DNA of 37,263 nucleotides from an uncultured SAR86 cluster bacterium (GTDB lineage Bacteria > Pseudomonadota > Gammaproteobacteria > Magnimaribacterales > TMED112). The notes beneath the pieces were generated by a model. It worked only from the letters and a program-made list of their open reading frames with translations, searched no databases and was not told the DNA's origin. Positions 1 to 8,754 of this stretch are shown piece by piece; position 1 is the stretch's first letter; each line of letters starts with the position of its first letter. The stretch is taken from the NCBI GenBank assembly GCA_902526535.1, contig CABZLG010000008.1, positions 1 through 37,263 on the forward strand, given 5' to 3'. The position numbers and the translations under genes are program-made.

Positions 1-1
1 A

Positions 2-817
2 GCAAAATCAGGAAAGAAACTTTTACTGGCTAATAAGGAATCATTAGTTGTTTTTGGTAAATTTATAATGGATGCAGTCTCTTCGTCCGGCACAGAGTTG
101 ATTCCAATTGATTCAGAACATTTTTCACTTTTTTCATCTCTTAGGAATATAAATAAAAATGATATAAAAAAGATTTTTATAACGGCATCAGGAGGGCCAT
201 TTCTAGGACAAAGCCTAGAACAAATTAAAAACAAAAAGGCAGTTGATGCACTAAATCATCCAACATGGAAGATGGGCGATAAGATTACAATTGATTCAGC
301 TACTCTGGTAAATAAATGCTTTGAACTTATTGAGGCAAAATTTCTTTTTGATTTAGATTCTGAAAAATTAGACATATTAATTCAACCACAAAGCATTATT
401 CATTCATTGATAGAGTTAAATGATGGCTCTGTAGAGGCACAATTATCAAAGCCAAGTATGATCATTCCACTTTCTTATGGATTGCTGAATAGAAGATCAG
501 ATGAAGTCAGAAACAAATTTTCGTTAAATATGTTTGAGAATGAAATAAATTTACAATTGAAGTTTTTTCCTGAAGATAGAAAAGAATTATTTAAGATAAC
601 AAGGGAAATTATGAATCTTGGCGGCAATAGAGGACTCATATTTGCAATACTTAATCAAATAGCTGTGAATAATTTTTTAAAAGACAAAATTAAATTTGGA
701 GAAATTTATGAATTTATTTATAACAACTATTTTAATTTTGAAAAAAAAGAATTAAATACATTAGAGGACTTTAGGTCCTCTCGTAAAGAAATACTTGAGA
801 AATTTAATTTATCATGA
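2..817 (+). CDS. dxr: 1-deoxy-D-xylulose 5-phosphate reductoisomerase, 3' part
   Basis: Enzyme of the MEP isoprenoid pathway that converts DXP to MEP with NADPH in the cytoplasm. The reading frame is open from base 2, so the gene starts before the window and about 271 C-terminal residues are present (family usually about 390-400). The first visible residues read LLLANKESLVVFG, the conserved strand before the catalytic domain. Further on come TASGGPF, HPTWKMGDKITIDSATL and the Glu/Asn-rich active-site stretch, then IIHSLIELNDGS and a helical C-terminal domain. The stop overlaps the rseP start as ATGA, so the two are probably translationally coupled. The direct dxr-rseP junction is the Pseudomonas-type order. 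The ATG at 68 is internal, not the start. Confidence 0.96.
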   Translation, partial: AKSGKKLLLANKESLVVFGKFIMDAVSSSGTELIPIDSEHFSLFSSLRNINKNDIKKIFITASGGPFLGQSLEQIKNKKAVDALNHPTWKMGDKITIDSATLVNKCFELIEAKFLFDLDSEKLDILIQPQSIIHSLIELNDGSVEAQLSKPSMIIPLSYGLLNRRSDEVRNKFSLNMFENEINLQLKFFPEDRKELFKITREIMNLGGNRGLIFAILNQIAVNNFLKDKIKFGEIYEFIYNNYFNFEKKELNTLEDFRSSRKEILEKFNLS

Positions 818-2094
818 CTACAATTTTTGGAGCAATAATTTTATTTTTAATACTGGTTACATTCCATGAGTATGGCCATTATTCAGTAGCGCGATTCTTT
901 AAAATTAAAATTTTGAAATTTAGTATAGGCTTTGGTCCAGATATATTTACCTGGAAAAATAAAGACAATGTTCGATTTTCACTTTCTTCAATTCCTTTTG
1001 GAGGGTATGTTGCATTTCATGATCCTCATGATGAAGAGAATTACAAAAAACTATCAGAATCAGAAAAAAAATATGTTTTGGCAAATCGTCCAGCACCAGA
1101 AAAAATGTTAGTTACATTGGCAGGTCCCATATTTAATTTCATACTTTCATTTGTAATTTTTTCGTTTGTTGCACTTTTTATACCTAAACAACCAGATGTA
1201 TTAACCGCAAAATTTAACAAGATTGATGGAGAGCAATATTTTAAAGTTATTTCGGTTAATGAGAGACCTATAAAAAACGTACAAGATTTTGAGATAAGCC
1301 TTCTTAACTTGTCTGGCTTTAATGGGAACATAACATTTGACGTTTATGACTATTCAAGTGGTTCATATAAAACTTTTCAAGAAGAGGTCAAGAATTTATC
1401 ATTTTCGGATGAACAAGCCCCATCCACACATTTTTCAATAGAAGCTTTCAATGATTACTCTCCAATAATTGCTTCAATTTCCACAGGAAGTATAGCTGAA
1501 GAAAATGGTTTAAAAGAGGGTGATAAAATTAATTTTTTAAATAATCGTGAAGTGCTTTCATTGTCACAACTCAATAATCTTTTACAAAATAAGAACCAAA
1601 AATCGTTACAAATAGAGAGAGGTGGAGATATTTTGTTTCTTTCTTTACCTAGAATTGAGCAAGAAGAGTTTTATGGCATTACTTTAAGTCCTGAAAATAA
1701 TAATTTAATAGATTCTTTAAGATATGGATGGGATCAAACTTTGTTTTGGATAGTAAATACCTTTAAGTTTCTTGTAAAAATGATCACTGGCAATTTAAGT
1801 GTGGAAAATTTAAGTGGGCCAGTTGGAATTGCTAAAGTTGCAGGCGATTCTTTAAGCTCTGGCTTAATTCCATTCTTGCTTCTGACTGCCATCCTAAGTA
1901 TAAGTCTTGGAGCGTTTAATCTTTTGCCGCTTCCAATGCTTGACGGTGGTCAATTTTTGTTTATCTTATTTGAGGAAGTAATAGGTGTGCCGATAAATAT
2001 GAAACTAAAAGTTGCTCTTTTCAATCTAAGCTATATGTTTATCCTTGCTTTGTTTATATTTGTTGTTTACAACGATTTAATGAGAATATTTTGA
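814..2094 (+). CDS. rseP: RseP-like site-2 zinc metalloprotease
   Basis: Inner-membrane intramembrane protease that in relatives cleaves anti-sigma factor RseA and remnant signal peptides. It has 426 residues, close to the 450 of E. coli RseP. The zinc motif HEYGH lies in the first membrane helix (about residues 18-22). A degenerate PDZ-like region follows, then a clearer PDZ domain around residues 215-290 (SIAEENGLKEGDKI). The third membrane segment carries the second metal-site motif LLPLPMLDGGQ. Start is the ATG overlapping the dxr stop. It lies in the conserved cluster before bamA, whose TTG start overlaps the rseP stop. No rseA is visible here, so its physiological substrate cannot be read from the window. 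Confidence 0.95.
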   Translation: MTTIFGAIILFLILVTFHEYGHYSVARFFKIKILKFSIGFGPDIFTWKNKDNVRFSLSSIPFGGYVAFHDPHDEENYKKLSESEKKYVLANRPAPEKMLVTLAGPIFNFILSFVIFSFVALFIPKQPDVLTAKFNKIDGEQYFKVISVNERPIKNVQDFEISLLNLSGFNGNITFDVYDYSSGSYKTFQEEVKNLSFSDEQAPSTHFSIEAFNDYSPIIASISTGSIAEENGLKEGDKINFLNNREVLSLSQLNNLLQNKNQKSLQIERGGDILFLSLPRIEQEEFYGITLSPENNNLIDSLRYGWDQTLFWIVNTFKFLVKMITGNLSVENLSGPVGIAKVAGDSLSSGLIPFLLLTAILSISLGAFNLLPLPMLDGGQFLFILFEEVIGVPINMKLKVALFNLSYMFILALFIFVVYNDLMRIF

Positions 2095-4493
2095 ATAAAC
2101 TGAGATTTTTAATTCTTTTGTTATCCAGCTTTTGTTTTGGAGCTCCAATAGTTGTAGAAGATATAAGATTAGTTGGGCTTCAAAGAGTCTCCTTAGGGAG
2201 TGTATTAGATACTATCCCTGTAACTATAGGAGATAAAGTTGATGAAACAGATTATAAAAGAGTCATAAAGACACTCTTTGACACTGGTCAATTCGATGAC
2301 GTACAAATTTCTATAGAGGGAAAGATCATTTTTATTAAAGTACAAGAAAGACCAACCATATCAGGTATCGAAATTGAGGGAAATTCGGCAATTAAGACTG
2401 AGGATTTGTTAAGCGCTCTTGCATCTGAAGGTGTGTCTGAGGGTTCGGTTTTAAAGAGAGTTACTCTTGATTTAATTATAAAAGGATTGCAAGCTCAATA
2501 CTCACAGCAAGGCAGATATGGAGCTTCGGTTGAAGTAAATCAAGTGGAGAGACCTCGTAACCGAGTTGATGTAGATATTGATGTAGATGAGGGTACACCG
2601 ACAACTATTACCTCTATAGAGTTAATTGGAAACCAAGAATTTGGAGATGAGGATTTAAAAGATATTTTTGAACTTTCAGAGGGAAACATTATCTCTGTTT
2701 TTACTGGAGATAATAAATACACCAGAGAAAAATTAAGAACTGATCTGGAAAATCTTGAAGCTTATTATAAAGATAGAGGATTCCTACAATTTAGTATAGA
2801 TTCATCGCAGGTATCAATAAGTAGTGATTTGGAGGAGCTTTACATCACTTTAATACTTAATGAAGGCGAACAATATAAAGTAGGTAATGTAAATATTTCA
2901 GGTGAGCTACCACTTGAAAGAGACTTTTTTGAAAAATTAATAAATATTCCAGAGGGATCTACATACTCAGAATCGATAATTACAAGCTATGAAGAATTTT
3001 TTGCAAATATTCTTGGTAATGAAGGCTATACATTTGCTGAAATAGATGGTGTGCCTACTGTAAGTTCAGAAGAAAAAGTCACAGACATTACTTTTGTATT
3101 TAATCCAGGAAGAAAAAATTACACAAGAAGGGTGATATTTCGTGGAAATGATTTTACAACTGACGAAGTGTTAAGAAGAGAAATGAGGCAGTTTGAAGGA
3201 GCACCTGCCTCAAATCAATTAATTGAACAATCTAAGCTTTTTCTAGAAAGAACTGGCTTCTTTAAAACTGTAAGCGTGGAGACAGTTCCAGTCCCAGGAG
3301 AGGAAGATAAAGTAGATGTTGTATTTGATGTTGAAGAGCAACAATATGGAAATATTATTGGTGGTTTCAGTTATTCTCAGTTTGGCTTTTCGTTTAATTT
3401 CAATATTCAACAAAATAACTTTTTGGGGAGTGGAAATACTGTGGGTATTGGATTACAGACCAGTGACTACTCCAATAATATTTTTCTTCAATATGAGAAT
3501 CCGTATTATACAGTTGATGGTGTAAGTAGGGGGTACTCATTAAACTATCGTGAATTCGACTATGGAGGGTTTGGCCTTTCAGAATATAACACCGAGTCAT
3601 ATGGATTAGGATTAAATTTGGGATATCCAATTTCTGATGTACAAAGACTAGGTTTAAATATTTCAGCAGATCATACAGAACTACAAAGCGGATCTTTAAC
3701 ATCTAGAGAAGTTTTAGATTTCGTTGAAACAGAGGGTAGTGTTTTCGATACATTAAAGTTGCAGGGTTACTGGACAAGAGTAACACTAAATAGGGGAATT
3801 TTTCCTACCAAAGGTTCTTCAAACTCTATATCTTTTCAAACTACTGTTCCGGGTTCAACTTTAAACTATTATCGTGTTGATTATAGAAATGAGTTTTACC
3901 AACCTCTCGGAGGAGACTTTGTATTTAAAATTTCGTCAAGACTTGGTTATACAGGTATTTATGGTGATACTGAGATTCCTCCTTACTTTGAAAATTTCTA
4001 TGCAGGTGGTCCATACTCAATAAAAGGTTATGAAACAAATAGTCTTGGTCCAAGAATAACTCAAGTGCCATGTTATGAATACGTGTCTGCGGAAGATTAT
4101 TGTCCACCACTAATTGATAATGATTTTGATGGAGAGCCGGATACACCGTACTATAATCAGTACAGCACTTATAATATAAACAGACCCATTGGAGGTAATG
4201 TTCTCACTGAGACAAGCCTAAATCTTATTTTCAAAGTTCCGTTTGTTGAAGATCAATCTCAATTCCGTTCTGCATTTTTTATTGATTTGGGAAATGTTTT
4301 TTCCACATACTGTTACCCTTATCAAAATCAGTGTTTTGAACCTAGTGTTGAGGAGCTTAGAGGTTCTTATGGATTGGGCGGAAGTGCTATAACTCCATTT
4401 GGTCCGATAAGTGTATATTTTGCTGTCCCATTCAATAATGACCCTTTTGACAGGACAAAAAGATTTGAATTCACTGTAGGAAATAAGTTCTAA
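2091..4493 (+). CDS. bamA: outer membrane protein assembly factor BamA
   Basis: Omp85-family insertase that folds beta-barrel proteins into the outer membrane. It has 800 residues (E. coli 810). A TTG start overlapping the rseP stop gives MNKLRFLILLLSSFCFG, a signal peptide, and no other in-frame start lies near it. About five POTRA repeats occupy residues 20-400. The C-terminal barrel ends in aromatic residue F (FTVGNKF), the usual barrel signature. Loop 6 carries SIKGYETNSLGPR (near residue 643), matching the conserved VRGF region. After it come two Cys 11 residues apart, as in the E. coli loop-6 disulfide, and an acidic DNDFDGEPD stretch. A second Cys pair (CYPYQNQC) follows. Confidence in identity is very high. 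Confidence 0.97.
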   Translation: MNKLRFLILLLSSFCFGAPIVVEDIRLVGLQRVSLGSVLDTIPVTIGDKVDETDYKRVIKTLFDTGQFDDVQISIEGKIIFIKVQERPTISGIEIEGNSAIKTEDLLSALASEGVSEGSVLKRVTLDLIIKGLQAQYSQQGRYGASVEVNQVERPRNRVDVDIDVDEGTPTTITSIELIGNQEFGDEDLKDIFELSEGNIISVFTGDNKYTREKLRTDLENLEAYYKDRGFLQFSIDSSQVSISSDLEELYITLILNEGEQYKVGNVNISGELPLERDFFEKLINIPEGSTYSESIITSYEEFFANILGNEGYTFAEIDGVPTVSSEEKVTDITFVFNPGRKNYTRRVIFRGNDFTTDEVLRREMRQFEGAPASNQLIEQSKLFLERTGFFKTVSVETVPVPGEEDKVDVVFDVEEQQYGNIIGGFSYSQFGFSFNFNIQQNNFLGSGNTVGIGLQTSDYSNNIFLQYENPYYTVDGVSRGYSLNYREFDYGGFGLSEYNTESYGLGLNLGYPISDVQRLGLNISADHTELQSGSLTSREVLDFVETEGSVFDTLKLQGYWTRVTLNRGIFPTKGSSNSISFQTTVPGSTLNYYRVDYRNEFYQPLGGDFVFKISSRLGYTGIYGDTEIPPYFENFYAGGPYSIKGYETNSLGPRITQVPCYEYVSAEDYCPPLIDNDFDGEPDTPYYNQYSTYNINRPIGGNVLTETSLNLIFKVPFVEDQSQFRSAFFIDLGNVFSTYCYPYQNQCFEPSVEELRGSYGLGGSAITPFGPISVYFAVPFNNDPFDRTKRFEFTVGNKF

Positions 4494-4539
4494 AATTCCT
4501 CGATTATTCAAAAAAAGTCATATAAAATATCGAACTTAT

Positions 4540-5055
4540 ATGAATAAACTATTAATTGCATTTATATTTATATTGTCACTTGGTACCAATGCCGAGGGTA
4601 CATTTGTTTTAAATGCAGAAGGGGCAATGCTGAACACTCAGTATGCAAAAGAGACATTTAAAGAATTAGAAGATGACTCAGATTTTGTGGCTGACAAAGA
4701 GAGATTGGAGCTACTTCAGTCTGAGGGACAAGAGTTAGTTGAAAAGTTTCAGAAAGATAATGAAACATTATCTGATGAGCAGAAACTCGATATGCAAAAG
4801 AAAATTCAAGACAAGCAGAACGAGATTCAATTTTTAGCAAATAAATTACAGACAAAGCAGCAAGAAGCCGCACAAGCAGTAGTCACGGCTCTAGCACAAG
4901 ACTTCCAAGCTGTTTTAAGTGAATTAATAAATGCAAAGAAAATAGAATTGGTTGTTACACCTCAATCACTTTTTTATGCTAAACCAGAATTAGATATCAC
5001 AGATGATGTCACTTCAGGTCTTGATGTCAGGTTAGCTAAAAAATCTGAAGAATAA
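4540..5055 (+). CDS. skp: periplasmic chaperone Skp/OmpH
   Basis: Trimeric periplasmic holdase that shields unfolded outer-membrane proteins before delivery to BamA. It has 171 residues, usual for the family (E. coli 161). The N-terminus MNKLLIAFIFILSLGTNAEG is a signal peptide. Residues about 45-115 are charged, heptad-like helix (QSEGQELVEKF through ANKLQTKQQEAA), forming the tentacle coiled coil, and the ends supply the small beta body. It sits 46 bases after bamA and before lpxD, the conserved position. No good Shine-Dalgarno sequence precedes the ATG. Weak sequence conservation is normal for this family, so the call rests on fold pattern plus context. Confidence 0.9.
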   Translation: MNKLLIAFIFILSLGTNAEGTFVLNAEGAMLNTQYAKETFKELEDDSDFVADKERLELLQSEGQELVEKFQKDNETLSDEQKLDMQKKIQDKQNEIQFLANKLQTKQQEAAQAVVTALAQDFQAVLSELINAKKIELVVTPQSLFYAKPELDITDDVTSGLDVRLAKKSEE

Positions 5056-5063
5056 TCTAGTTA

Positions 5064-5960
5064 ATGCCCACTCTTAGTTTAAGAGATATTGCATCATCAA
5101 TTGAAGGTGAAGTAAAAGGTAATATTGATCTATCTATTAGACACCTCTCGGAAGTACATAAATGCAACAGTGAACAAATCTGTTTTATTAAAGATGAAGG
5201 TTTCATCTCTAAACTTTCAGAGGATGCAGGCGCAGTAATACTTTCTCCTAAAATAGCTAAAAAGGTAAAAATTGAAAATCAAATAATTGTTGACGATCCA
5301 TATCTTGGCTATGCAAGAGCATCAAAATTATTTTTTGACCTTTCCCAAAGTTTTGAAAAAACTGAACCTGAAATTGGCAAAAATTTTATTAGCGGAGAGA
5401 ATGTCTCTATTGGTCATAATTGTGAAATTGGAAAGAATGTAAAAATTCATGACAATGTTTCGATATACCCTAACACTAAAATAGGTGATGATGTAGAAAT
5501 ACACTCAGGAAGTGTTATTGGGTCTGATGGTTTTGGTTTTGCAAAAGACAAAAATTCAGATAAATGGATAAAAATTTATCAACTTGGCTCAACTATTATC
5601 GAAAATGATGTAGAGATAGGCGCCAATTGCACGATAGATAGAGGAGCATTAGGAAATACACATATTGCAACTGGAGTTAAATTAGATAATCAGATCCATA
5701 TTGCGCATAATGTAGTTATTGGGAAAAATACTGTCATTGCCGCACAAACTGCTATAGCAGGAAGTGTGAAAATTGGTAATAATTGCCAGATAGCTGGACA
5801 TGTTTCTATAGTTGGCCATATTGAAATTTGTGATGGTGTTATTATTTTGGCAAAATCATTTGTGACTAAATCTCTTTTAAAACCAGCTGTATATAGCGGG
5901 GTTTTAAAAGTACAGGAACATACTAAAACACTTAAATTAATTGCGAAGTTAAATAGATGA
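5064..5960 (+). CDS. lpxD: UDP-3-O-acylglucosamine N-acyltransferase LpxD
   Basis: Adds the second hydroxyacyl chain in lipid A synthesis, using acyl-ACP, in the cytoplasm. It has 298 residues, shorter than E. coli's 341. An N-terminal uridine-binding domain (about 1-95) precedes a run of hexapeptide repeats forming a left-handed beta helix. The catalytic His motif [13 protein letters not shown] is intact around residues 211-223. The C-terminal helical extension is reduced to about 30 residues, which accounts for most of the length difference. Start is the ATG eight bases after the skp stop. The stop overlaps fabZ as ATGA. It works with LpxA and LpxB encoded just downstream. Confidence 0.96.
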   Translation: MPTLSLRDIASSIEGEVKGNIDLSIRHLSEVHKCNSEQICFIKDEGFISKLSEDAGAVILSPKIAKKVKIENQIIVDDPYLGYARASKLFFDLSQSFEKTEPEIGKNFISGENVSIGHNCEIGKNVKIHDNVSIYPNTKIGDDVEIHSGSVIGSDGFGFAKDKNSDKWIKIYQLGSTIIENDVEIGANCTIDRGALGNTHIATGVKLDNQIHIAHNVVIGKNTVIAAQTAIAGSVKIGNNCQIAGHVSIVGHIEICDGVIILAKSFVTKSLLKPAVYSGVLKVQEHTKTLKLIAKLNR

Positions 5961-6385
5961 AAGTAGAAGCTTTTATACCACATAGAGATCCCTTTTTATT
6001 TATCGATGAGGTTATTGAAGTGTCGAATGAAAAAATAGTAGCAAAAAGATTTATTTCACCTGATGAGGAATTTTTCAAAGGACATTTCCCAGATTTTCCT
6101 ATAATGCCAGGAGTTTTAATTCTTGAAGCAATGGCACAAAGTTGTGGATTATTGGGTTCACATATAATGAAACAGGAAGCTACTAAAGATTCAGTTTATC
6201 TACTTTGTGGTGTGGAAAAGGTTAGGTTTAGACAAAAAGTACTGCCAAACGATACTTTAAAGTTTGAATCGAGGGTTATAAGCTCTAAAAGGGGTATCTG
6301 GAAATTTGAATCATCTGCTTTCAAAGAGGATAAATTAGTTTGTTCTGCAGTGATTATTTGTGCGGATAGAAGTTTAAATGAGTAA
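5957..6385 (+). CDS. fabZ: 3-hydroxyacyl-ACP dehydratase FabZ
   Basis: Dehydrates 3-hydroxyacyl-ACP during fatty acid elongation and competes with LpxA/LpxD for the same substrate pool. It has 142 residues, normal for FabZ. It is a single hot-dog fold with the signature [20 protein letters not shown], including the catalytic His (about 43) and Glu (about 57). The start overlaps the lpxD stop (ATGA), and the end overlaps lpxA by eight bases. Its place between lpxD and lpxA is the conserved gammaproteobacterial arrangement and suggests co-translation to balance membrane lipid and lipid A supply. Confidence 0.97.
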   Translation: MKVEAFIPHRDPFLFIDEVIEVSNEKIVAKRFISPDEEFFKGHFPDFPIMPGVLILEAMAQSCGLLGSHIMKQEATKDSVYLLCGVEKVRFRQKVLPNDTLKFESRVISSKRGIWKFESSAFKEDKLVCSAVIICADRSLNE

Positions 6386-7154
6386 TGTCCATCAAACAGC
6401 AGTAATAAATAAAAAAGCTAAGCTTCACGAAAGTGTAAAAGTTGGCCCATATTGTGTTATTGGCCCCGATGTATCAATTGATAAAGAGTGTATTATAAAA
6501 TCTCATGTTGTTATTCAAGGTCCAACAAAGATTGGTACAAACAACAAGTTTTTTTCTTTTTCTGTAATTGGAGAAGACACTCCAGATTTAAAGTATCAAG
6601 GAGAAAAGACTCATTTAGAGATTGGTAATGGAAATACCTTTCGAGAATTCTGTAAAGTTCATAGAGGTACTGCAGCTGACTTAGGTTTTACAAAAGTTGG
6701 CAACAAAAACTTAATCATGCCTGGTGTGATGATTGCCCATGACTGTGTTTTAGGAGATCACAACATTTTAGTTGATAATTGTGCATTAGCTGGACATGTA
6801 AAGATTGGTGATTACGTAACTTTAGGGGGATATACTTTGATACACCAATTCTGTCAGTTGGGTTCTTATAGTTTTGCTGGAATGGGTTCTCAAATAACAA
6901 TGGACGTTGCTGCTTATACACGTGTTGCAGGCAACCCTTTGAAACTTCTTGGAATCAACACAATTGGTTTAGAGAGAAAATTATTTTCTAAAAATCAAAT
7001 TTCTAATATTAAAGACGCATTTAAGATTTTCTTTAAGAGCAAATTAAAATCTGAAGATGCAATTGCTGATTTAGAAAAAAAATTCTCTAAAGATGAAGAT
7101 GTTAAAACATTCATCACATCTGTAAAAAAATCTTCAAGAGGAATTCATAGATAG
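6378..7154 (+). CDS. lpxA: UDP-N-acetylglucosamine acyltransferase LpxA
   Basis: First enzyme of lipid A synthesis; transfers a hydroxyacyl chain from ACP to UDP-GlcNAc. It has 258 residues (E. coli 262). Hexapeptide repeats from the N-terminus to about residue 190 form the beta helix (VHQTAVINKKAKL, VKVGPYCVIG and others). The catalytic His is kept in VMIAHDCVLGDH, followed by ALAGHVKIGDYVTLGG and IHQFC. In that segment the E. coli His at the position three before the catalytic one is not present (it reads VMIAH rather than NHVAH). A helical C-terminal domain follows. The gene overlaps fabZ and directly abuts lpxB. Confidence 0.96.
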   Translation: MSNVHQTAVINKKAKLHESVKVGPYCVIGPDVSIDKECIIKSHVVIQGPTKIGTNNKFFSFSVIGEDTPDLKYQGEKTHLEIGNGNTFREFCKVHRGTAADLGFTKVGNKNLIMPGVMIAHDCVLGDHNILVDNCALAGHVKIGDYVTLGGYTLIHQFCQLGSYSFAGMGSQITMDVAAYTRVAGNPLKLLGINTIGLERKLFSKNQISNIKDAFKIFFKSKLKSEDAIADLEKKFSKDEDVKTFITSVKKSSRGIHR

Positions 7155-8234
7155 TTGAGTATTAAAGTTGGAATTGTATCTGCAGAACCTTCAGGAGACC
7201 TTCTAGGAAGTAGATTAATTAAACAAATAAAAGATAAATTTGGTGATATTAAAGTTATTGGTGTCGGTGATGGAGATCTTTTACAGTATGGCACATCAAA
7301 AAATAGAAAAATAATCGAAGTCATGGGATTTATAGATCCCTTAAAAAATTTTTTTAACATCAAAAAGTTTCAAAAAAAACTAATTAAACAATTTAAAGAT
7401 GAAAAGATAGATATTTTTATTGGTATAGATGCTCCTGATTTTAATTTCGAAATTCACAAACAATTACACAGATTAAATATCCTAACAGTCCATGTAGTAT
7501 GCCCATCTGTTTGGGCATGGCGTAAAGGTAGAGCAAAAAAATTTAAATTCGTTGACTATATGCTCTGTTTATTTCCATTTGAGCTTGATTACTGCAAAAA
7601 GGTGAATAAAGGAGCACTTTGTATTGGACATCCTCTTTTGAGTAATAAAAATCTTTATACCGGTGATAAGGATGATGAGTTGATATGTCTTTTGCCAGGT
7701 AGTAGAAAGTCAGAAATCGAACATCATTTACCAGTAATGATAAAAAGCTTCAAGTTGTTTTCAGAAAACAAAAAATTTAGAGCAATTGTTCCTGCATACG
7801 ACCAAGCAACACTTAAGTTAATAAATTCATATATAAAAAATGAGGTTGGAATTAGCGCAAAAGTTGTAAAAGCTAGAGAGATAATGAGAGAAGCTTCTCT
7901 TGCAATATGCTGTTCTGGAACTGCTACATTAGAATGTATGCTTGCTGAAATTCCAACGACTGTTGTTTATAAAACTAATTTAATTAATTTTTGGATTTAT
8001 AAATTGTTGGTGAATGCTAAATTCGTAGCACTACCTAACCTAATAACGGGAAAACAACTTATGAAAGAACTTCTGCAGAATAAAATGAGTGTAAAAAACA
8101 TTGTTGAGGATATGAAAAATAATTTTAAAAATAAGAAAAAAATTTCAACTGAACTTAAAAAGGCTTCGAACCTGTTAACAAAGCCAAATTTTTCAGGATT
8201 TCTTGATCAAATTAATGATTATTGCAGGCGTTGA
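7155..8234 (+). CDS. lpxB: lipid-A-disaccharide synthase LpxB
   Basis: Glycosyltransferase family 19 enzyme that condenses lipid X with UDP-diacylglucosamine at the inner face of the inner membrane. It has 359 residues (E. coli 382). The TTG at 7155 follows the lpxA stop with no gap and yields SIKVGIVSAEPSGDLLG, the conserved N-terminal motif; the stop just upstream leaves no alternative. CPSVWAWRKGRAKKF, LLPGSRKSEIEHHLP and the UDP-binding CSGTATLECMLAEIPTTVVYK are all present. The 3' end overlaps rnhB. With lpxA and lpxD in the same transcript, this covers the acyl and disaccharide steps of lipid A synthesis except LpxC and LpxH. Confidence 0.96.
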   Translation: MSIKVGIVSAEPSGDLLGSRLIKQIKDKFGDIKVIGVGDGDLLQYGTSKNRKIIEVMGFIDPLKNFFNIKKFQKKLIKQFKDEKIDIFIGIDAPDFNFEIHKQLHRLNILTVHVVCPSVWAWRKGRAKKFKFVDYMLCLFPFELDYCKKVNKGALCIGHPLLSNKNLYTGDKDDELICLLPGSRKSEIEHHLPVMIKSFKLFSENKKFRAIVPAYDQATLKLINSYIKNEVGISAKVVKAREIMREASLAICCSGTATLECMLAEIPTTVVYKTNLINFWIYKLLVNAKFVALPNLITGKQLMKELLQNKMSVKNIVEDMKNNFKNKKKISTELKKASNLLTKPNFSGFLDQINDYCRR

Positions 8235-8754
8235 TGAGGTAGGAGTTGGTTGCCTTGCTGGGCCAGTTGTTGCGAGTTGTGTAATTCTTCCTGAAAAAAT
8301 AAATGAAATATTTAAAGACTCTAAAAGCTCTTCAGAATCATTAAGATCTAAACAATTTCAATTTCTGAGAAGAAATGCATTTGCATCTATAGGTCTTTGT
8401 ACTCCTCAAGAAATTGATGAAATGAATATTCTTAATGCCACGCACCTCGCTATGAAAAGGTCAATTAATAACATTCAGATTAAACCAGAAAAAATACTTA
8501 TTGATGGTAAGTATGTTCCAAGTGAACTATTAAATGCTGAAGCATTTATTGGTGGCGATAAAGTCCATCAACAAATAAGCGCGGCGTCAATTTACGCTAA
8601 ATATTTTAGAGATAATTTGATGGCTCAATACGCAAAGATATTCCCTGTGTATTATTTTGAAAAAAATAAAGGGTATCCCACTCAAATGCATAAAGAGGCA
8701 ATAATTGAATATGGTTTAACAAAGATTCATAGAAAAAGTTTTAAAATGAAATAA
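8215..8754 (+). CDS. rnhB: ribonuclease HII, altered GRG motif
   Basis: Cleaves at ribonucleotides embedded in DNA or in RNA-DNA hybrids. The ATG at 8215 gives MIIAGVDEVG directly at the first strand. A TTG at 8203 adds four residues and is less likely. Length is 179 residues (E. coli 198). The acidic metal ligands are present: Asp7-Glu8 in GVDEVG, LIDGK, and AASIYAKYFRD. The normally conserved Gly-Arg-Gly that contacts the ribonucleotide junction reads Gly-Val-Gly here (Val11). It overlaps lpxB by 20 bases and dnaE by one (TAATG). Identity is clear; activity on single embedded ribonucleotides is uncertain because of the Arg to Val change. Confidence 0.93.
   Translation: MIIAGVDEVGVGCLAGPVVASCVILPEKINEIFKDSKSSSESLRSKQFQFLRRNAFASIGLCTPQEIDEMNILNATHLAMKRSINNIQIKPEKILIDGKYVPSELLNAEAFIGGDKVHQQISAASIYAKYFRDNLMAQYAKIFPVYYFEKNKGYPTQMHKEAIIEYGLTKIHRKSFKMK

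Noticed and set aside
814-814. Missing uppS and cdsA between dxr and rseP
   Set aside because: In Pseudomonas-type order these genes lie before dxr, outside the window, so this is not a loss.
3316-3702. Long ORFs in other frames inside bamA, and similar ones inside accA, valS, pepA and others
   Set aside because: They lie wholly within recognised genes, have biased composition and match no family, so they are shadows of the real frames.
4494-4539. Promoter or terminator between bamA and skp
   Set aside because: A TATAAA is present, but there is no matching -35 and only a five- to six-base inverted repeat without a U-tract.
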